NCBI GenBank assembly: GCA_963855995.1
Contig: OY979719.1
Location: 7,564,001 to 7,628,000, forward strand
Length of the DNA stretch: 64,000 nt
Direction of reading: 5' to 3'
Origin: Muricea muricata
Lineage: Eukaryota; Cnidaria; Anthozoa; Malacalcyonacea; Plexauridae
Each line of letters starts with the position of its first letter. The stretch's first letter is position 1. The notes under the pieces are model-generated. The model saw nothing but the letters and a program-made list of their open reading frames with translations. It was not told where the DNA came from and did not search any database. Of the stretch, positions 58,606-64,000 are shown one piece after another. The position numbers and the translations under genes are program-made.

Positions 58606-59468
58606 GTAAAGAGCATGGTGACTTGGACAAAGTTGCATCAAGCCTGTTGGCTTCATCAAGTTGCATCAAGTCTGTGAAAATCAGACATGTTGAAACAACT
58701 TGCATCAAGCTTGTGAATAAAAAGTCTTGAGAATCAACTTTCATCAAACTGGTTGACAACTTGCAACAGACTTGTTGTCATCCAGCCGGTGCAAGCGAAT
58801 GCGAACGTATCAAGATATCGGGTGGATGACTGCCAGATAACAAACCTGCAACAGACTTGCTGTAACTCGTGCGTTTTTAGCTGTGTACGTTTGTGACAAG
58901 TGATAAATAGACCCTTTGCACATGACCTCACACTAGGTATCTAGAGAACAATAAGTATTTCACGTATAAATTTTCAAATGAATTAATTTTTGAAAAAATG
59001 TTGAAATATTAACCATCGTAACCCGCAAAGCCATATAGACCTTTAAATCTTGCATATCTATTGTTGCTGGGAAGCATCTGGAGGTGGCTGCGGACATTAT
59101 CAAGACGTCAGTGCCAGTGTCCTATATACTTGAAAAAGATATGGCAGTTTTATTGCATTTTTAATTAACAATCCCCCTCATTGATCGACTATCACCGCTT
59201 AAAAATCTCGAGCTAGTAAACTGATTGTTTTAGTAGAATCAGAGATAGAAAATTGCATTTCAAGCCATTTTATGTGGTACAATATTTACTAGAAATTGTC
59301 TTTGATTTGAACACCTACTTGCTACTCACTATCTGGTATTGAGATAACGAGTAGAGTAGCCAACGAAATGGCACCATTTGCAATAGTATACTGTCTAGTA
59401 TGATTCTAGTAATTTCAGTTAAATATGAATATACATTGTAATTGATATTTTGCTCATTACAAATACAG

Positions 59469-59511
59469 ACCCGTGACAAGTGCTTCTGGTCGCTTTGTTC
59501 GTTTGGGGACG
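59469..59511 (+). CDS. TTC8: TTC8/BBS8 exon 5
   Basis: Acceptor AATACAG, donor GTAGGT. Encodes RPVTSASGRFVRLGT, matching the BBS8 block just before the TPR region (SSSGRFVRLGTASM). The remaining exons, including all later TPRs, are not in the window; the next 4.4 kb of intron carry mobile elements. Confidence 0.82.
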
Positions 59512-59824
59512 GTAGGTCAACTCTGTTATTTGGTTGATTGTAATGTTATCTATGGGTTAACACGTGATATTTGATTTGCATGTTTTAGACAGTAGCCTAA
59601 CCAGACCTACGACTGTCCCGATTTTTGTGTTCCTTCTCTGCGAAAACACATTCAATTTCTAAAAATAGAAATAAAGATAACAACTTGTTCCGCAAACTGA
59701 CGAAACCGGTCAAAACACCTGCTCCTTAAATCTTTATTGAACGATAATTTTGTATTATATTCCTTATATTCCTTAGATTATTATTTTTTCATCTGCCATT
59801 CTTTCAATCGATATAGCGTAGTAG

Positions 59825-62674
59825 GTTTTCAAAATATGGTGTCTGCGTTCTGCTAAAAGAGCACCTAATGAAGACAACAGATAAAGGCAAACGGGCGACA
59901 TGGCTAGAGCAGAAAAGACGTCATATTAACCAGCAGAGGTATTCTTATACAAAAAGAGCACTTGCTTGTGATAGTGGTATACATGTCCACGTGGTTCATA
60001 CGTTTTTAATTCTATATACAGGCGAGTTTATATTTGTTTAGTAAGGAACATTGCATACATGTGAATATTTAACTATAACAAAATATTAACCTACATATTA
60101 CAGGCATCGTGCTTTTATTTCTATTTATATGATAGAGAGGAAAGAAAGAAGTACTACAGCCATATAAAGAAGAGCGTCTCCAATCCTGAAAAATATTTAA
60201 GCATAATAATTGATGGAATGGACCAAGGAAAATCGCATCTCCCACATTTTGTTCAAAAATCTAAGGTTGGTCTTCATAATCAGACGCGACTATCACCTGA
60301 TGAGTGTGGCAGGCTTTGCCTGGCATACGAAACAATTTTGTAGTGATTAAATATATGAAGTAAACCAAGTTTGTCTTTATCTTACTATTCCGCTCTACTT
60401 CGGTATTGAGCACTCTGATCATATGGTTTTTATTCCGTTGATATGTACATATACGTATATATATGCTTTTATTATAGGTAGAAAAAGGAAACACTGGGTT
60501 TTTACCTACACATATCACTGGCGTGATTGCGCATGGACAGGACCTGAAAATGTGTTTCATTGACCAGCTGAAGTGGCCTGCTGATGCCAATGTAACCTTG
60601 AACATTTTAGTTACTGTATTAAACATCATTAAGCAGAAGGTGCGACTTTATGATTTTTGTATATCGATATTACTAGTAATGCGCTCTTCCACGGAAATGC
60701 ACATCATAGAGTGACACTAACCATGCAGTTTTATTTCAATTTCTAATTTTAGTTCGGCTTGGCTCCTCCGGTATTGTATCTACAAATGGACAACTGTTTC
60801 AGGGATTGTAAAAATGTGCATATTTTTGGGTTCTGCGCCTATCTCGTGAAGATAGGCGTATTTAAAAAGGTATGTATCAGTCTATATTCATTTAATTAGC
60901 ATGGCGATCAGTTAAATATTTTGCCATTCTTTAATTTCCCCGAAAACTTACAGACAGGCTCGTCGCAGAGTCGTACAAGGTCGTATACCTCCGAATACGA
61001 TACGCATACTCTAAGAAAGGGATATATTTGAGCCTTCTTTATTTTAACTCGCATTGCATACACCTTCAATTTTAATTAACTCTTTCTACAGATAAGATTG
61101 TCCTATTTGATGGTTGGCCACACGCATGAAGATGTCGACCAGGTAGGACGTAAATCCGAAATTTAGTGCTTTTAACTAACATTCAATTAAAATTAATAAT
61201 TAAATTTAATTAACAGTCATAGCTACATATATTACACAATATAACCTATATTGTCGGAAATAATCCACATAAGTGTATTTTTGTAGAAACACCACGTAAT
61301 TGCAGTATTGTAATCGATCCGTTAAATAGATTGTCATTAGTGCATAAGCTTTGCATGCATATAATAAATGTACGTGGTGTTTTAGAGAAATTAAATCTAT
61401 ACATAGGTGCATGGTTAATCATTCAAAACTACAGAGAACTTACAACATTTTAGATGTTCAATAGAATATCCAAAAAGGACCGCCACAACGATACCTGCCC
61501 TCCACACAGTTATACACAGCGCCTTCACCCCGGAACCCATAACGGCCGACCTTAACAACATATGGGACATTAAATCGTGGCTGCTACCTCATATCAAGGG
61601 TCTTAAGAATCATTCTCGGCCACATGCGTTCCGGTTTATTAAAGGAAAGGACGGGAACGTGGAGATGACGTACCGGAACTGGTCGACAAGCGGCAAAAAA
61701 GTGTGGATACCAAAGAAAGGTTCCTTGAAGATCTTAAAGGGCATACCAGCGGAGAGCTTGTCAATGTTACGGCCCGAGTACAAAAAATGTCCGTCGGTGG
61801 AAGAGCTAGCACGTGGCCTGGAACAGACCAGGGCACGATTTAGGCCAGACGAGGAAGACTGGTGGAAAAAATATATTGAAAAAGAGGAAGGAGAACGAAA
61901 GCGTTGGGAGACTTTAGAACGTACAGGGAAAAGATATGTCTGCCATCATCCGTTGATAGACTATAATTATATAGAAACGAAGGAAGTTTCAGAAAACGAC
62001 GAAGAGTCGGCGAAGAGAGTCAAAGAATTGGAGAAACTTCTGGAGAAAACGAATACTTTTCCAGAGGTGAGTATTTTACCGAAATAATGACCCAATAGAT
62101 AAATCTGAAATAATTTCATAAATCGTTGTTGCTTCTGTAACCTTTGCACTGAATGATAGTCACTACACGACAAAGTGACTTGTTATATATAACATCAAAA
62201 TTGTAAAACGAACATAGAATTCAATTGACATGATTTCAAGACTACGAATCTGATTAACTGCCCGAATGCAACTTGAAAATACTATGCATGGACCGTTTGT
62301 GCATACATGGCCTACATGCAAATATGGAAAGAATTATGAAATTATTTTGTTCTCGGGAAGCAGGCCTGCAGATCAACACACGCTCCTTGCATACACAGGG
62401 ATCAGGATGACGTAATCCCGAAACATCAGGTCGTGAAAGAATTTCGATCAGGCTGTTCATTAATTTCAACATGAATATAGTCTAGTGATAAATAAGAGTG
62501 AGTAATTTAGCTTGCATTAACGCGACCCGATAAAATACGAGATGCGTGCATTACGAGAGTGTTGTAGTAAAATATAATTTTATAAATTTATATCTGCAGA
62601 TTAAAGAAGTTAAAAGATCGCAGCAAGAAGGAAAATCAAGTAAAAGGCAAAATAAACTTGTACCAAATACGTAG
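59825..62674 (+). pseudogene. multi-exon transposase-like (DUF7869-type) gene in the TTC8 intron
   Basis: Exons inferred from phase and splice sites: 59825-59938, 60136-60265, 60478-60639, 60753-60869, 61092-61142, 61454-62066, 62600-62674. They encode VCVLLKEHLMKTTDKGKRAT, ERKKYYSHIKKSVSNPEKYL then SIIIDGMDQ, LKMCFIDQLKWPADANVTLN, LAPPVLYLQMDNCFRDCKNV, YLMVGHTHEDVDQ, and HAFRFIKGKDGNVEMTYRNW. D in IIDGMDQ, D in LQMDNC and the acidic HTHEDVD fit an RNase-H-like DDE arrangement. A frameshift near 61480-61495 breaks exon 6. Related proteins are common in cnidarian genomes. 5' exons may be missing; it may be a mobile element with introns or a domesticated gene. Confidence 0.62.
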
Positions 62675-63161
62675 TAGCTGCAAACGAAATGATACTTGAT
62701 AGTGAGACAGCTTTTCTAATTAACAATTAAATTACGAGCTCGAGATTTCTATGCGGTGATAGTTGATGAGGGCGAAGCCCGAAGTAGTGTAGAAGAAGTT
62801 TTAGTAGTGTAGCGCATAACTTGTAATATAATATAGCTCCTGCCTACGCAAATCCACTCCTACATCGGACATTCTAGACACTCAAACTGATTCATTGCTG
62901 ACGCACTCTTATGTATTTATAGACAGCCAAATGACCTCATAAAACATTACGTCATATTCTAAATCTAGCCCCGCATAACATATACAAACGCTTGCGCATT
63001 TTATGTAAAATAGTTAGTTAGTTAGTTGGTTAGTTACTGTTAATACTTGACGACTTTCTTTGAAGTTAAATAAAACTTATTAAAACTTAGTGTTTGAAGT
63101 ATTAGTATCGCAACGTTCAAGAAATAATACTTGCGCGCTAAATTGGTGACCCCGACGAGAA
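62675..63161. other. probable 5' LTR and leader of an LTR retrotransposon
   Basis: Ends in TTGGTGACCCCGACGAG (63143-63159), a primer-binding-site-like sequence next to LTR ends in many animal retrotransposons. AATAAA near 63068 and a TATA-like TAATATAATATAGC near 62822 fit an LTR of roughly 320 bp starting about 62821, but with only one LTR in the window its limits cannot be fixed. It includes a TTAGTTAG microsatellite (about 63013-63035). Confidence 0.5.
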
Positions 63162-64000
63162 ATGCCTACGGAAAACTCACAGCCAGAAAGTTCGTCTGTC
63201 TCCGGTTCTCAAGCCATGGAGTCTTCAACAGTCCCACCACAAGTAACTTCCAGCGTCACTATCAAACTCCCGCCATACTGGCCAAGTGACCCAGCTCTTT
63301 GGTTTTCGCAAGTAGAAGCTCAATTCACAACCCGGAATATTACCTCACAAAAGACCAAGTACTCGTATGTTGTTGGTTCACTTCAACCTGAAGTAGCACA
63401 AGAAGTTCGAGACCTGCTGATCAACCCACCCGCGGAAAATCCCTACACTCAACTAAAGAAAGAACTGGTTAACCGCACGTCTGCGTCCGATCAACAGCGC
63501 TTACACCAACTACTCAACGCCGAGCAGCTGGGCGATCGAAAACCCACCCAACTTTTTCGTCGTATGCAACAACTACTTGGCGATAATCAATTGGAACCTT
63601 CTATTATGAAGCAACTATTCCTGCAACGACTCCCTACCAATGCTCAACTTATATTGGCATCTACCAAAGACGATTTGGACGTGGAGAGTTTGGCAAAATT
63701 GGCTGATAAAATCCTCGAAGTTGCCCCTACACACAGTCCTTCTACGCTGTCCACCGTGGTTCCCCAACCAGCCCCGTCCACCTCGACAGATAGCTCAGCA
63801 TCATCCACCGAGTATCGTCAACTTTGGGATATGGTTTCCCAGCTAACAACTACTATCAACAATCTCAATTTAACCCTTACTTCCCAAAATCGTCTCAGAC
63901 CGCGCTCTCACAGCCGATCGCGACCACATCGCTCTCCCTCGCCGTATGATGACCAGGAACTGGTACAACACCAACCAGAACAGCAACCCAGAGCCCCGAT
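63162..64000 (+). CDS. LTR retrotransposon Gag, Ty3/gypsy-like (partial)
   Basis: An open frame from ATG 63162 (MPTENSQPESSSVSGSQAME) runs to the window end without a stop, 279 codons. It contains LPPYWPSDPALWFSQVEAQF then TTRNITSQKTKYSYVVGSL, LHQLLNAEQLGDRKPTQLFR and LFLQRLPTNAQLILAS, the capsid-type alpha-helical pattern of Ty3/gypsy Gag in animals (P-x-W-x-x-DP-x-x-WF...). A Ser/Pro-rich part and an Arg/Ser tail (SRPHRSPSPYDD) follow. Protease, RT and integrase would lie to the right. The intact frame suggests a young copy inserted in the TTC8 intron. Confidence 0.82.
   Translation, partial: MPTENSQPESSSVSGSQAMESSTVPPQVTSSVTIKLPPYWPSDPALWFSQVEAQFTTRNITSQKTKYSYVVGSLQPEVAQEVRDLLINPPAENPYTQLKKELVNRTSASDQQRLHQLLNAEQLGDRKPTQLFRRMQQLLGDNQLEPSIMKQLFLQRLPTNAQLILASTKDDLDVESLAKLADKILEVAPTHSPSTLSTVVPQPAPSTSTDSSASSTEYRQLWDMVSQLTTTINNLNLTLTSQNRLRPRSHSRSRPHRSPSPYDDQELVQHQPEQQPRAP

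Noticed and set aside
58378-58659. 93-codon minus-strand frame
   Set aside because: Antisense to TTC8 exon 4, which matches BBS8 clearly.

Overview
The window is animal genomic DNA, AT-rich, with spliced genes and many transposable elements. A Roc-COR/Death-domain gene, a BBS8/TTC8 gene, and THAP, P-element, hAT, CR1-like, BEL/Pao and Penelope-like remnants together fit a non-bilaterian metazoan, most likely a cnidarian. This assignment is inference; no rRNA or mitochondrial marker is present.

Centrepiece (4884..25727): a structurally complete Polinton/Maverick (adintovirus-like) element of 20,844 bp. It has terminal inverted repeats of about 165-195 bp starting AGTAGTATATG, a perfect 6-bp target duplication AGATTT on both sides, and 24 or more tightly packed genes. 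Hallmarks are protein-primed DNA polymerase B with an OTU-like N-terminal part, retrovirus-type integrase with a chromodomain, penton/minor capsid protein, major capsid protein, A32-like packaging ATPase, a collagen-containing fibre protein and several small membrane proteins. Unusual cargo: an RPB5/RpoH-like RNA polymerase subunit, a small membrane protein ending in overlapping PTAP, PPxY and YPxL late-domain motifs, an MGC-type putative myristoylated protein, a GIY-YIG nuclease with a zinc finger, and a repeat protein with a related finger. Palindromes sit at most gene boundaries. I saw no adenain-type protease. Polymerase and major capsid genes carry frameshifts. A foreign stretch of about 1.8 kb (22177-23940) contains a strongly structured 215-nt segment and a possible spliced host-gene fragment.

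The Polinton is nested: it lies inside a MITE of about 160 bp, which itself interrupts a hAT-family transposase gene whose C-terminal part is at 4148-4866 and N-terminal part at 25878-27270 (minus strand).

Left flank (1-4147): start of an unidentified minus-strand gene, a hAT hairpin MITE and a decayed THAP-domain gene. Right flank (27270-36040): non-LTR RT fragments, a 928-bp non-autonomous hAT element with 8-bp duplication, and P-element transposase debris.

36043-53752: a host gene encoding a Roc-COR GTPase exon, several short symmetric exons (a 51-bp linker exon repeated four times by tandem segmental duplication) and a terminal exon with Death-fold domains. Its introns hold BEL/Pao and Penelope-like fragments and a MITE carrying telomere-like repeats plus tRNA-like boxes. 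55404-59511: first five exons of TTC8/BBS8, whose next intron contains a multi-exon transposase-like gene (59825-62674) and the 5' end and gag of an LTR retrotransposon (63162 to window end). Single-nucleotide indels in otherwise good coding sequence (TTC8 exons 1 and 2, PolB, capsid, the intronic gene) suggest residual assembly errors as an alternative to gene decay.
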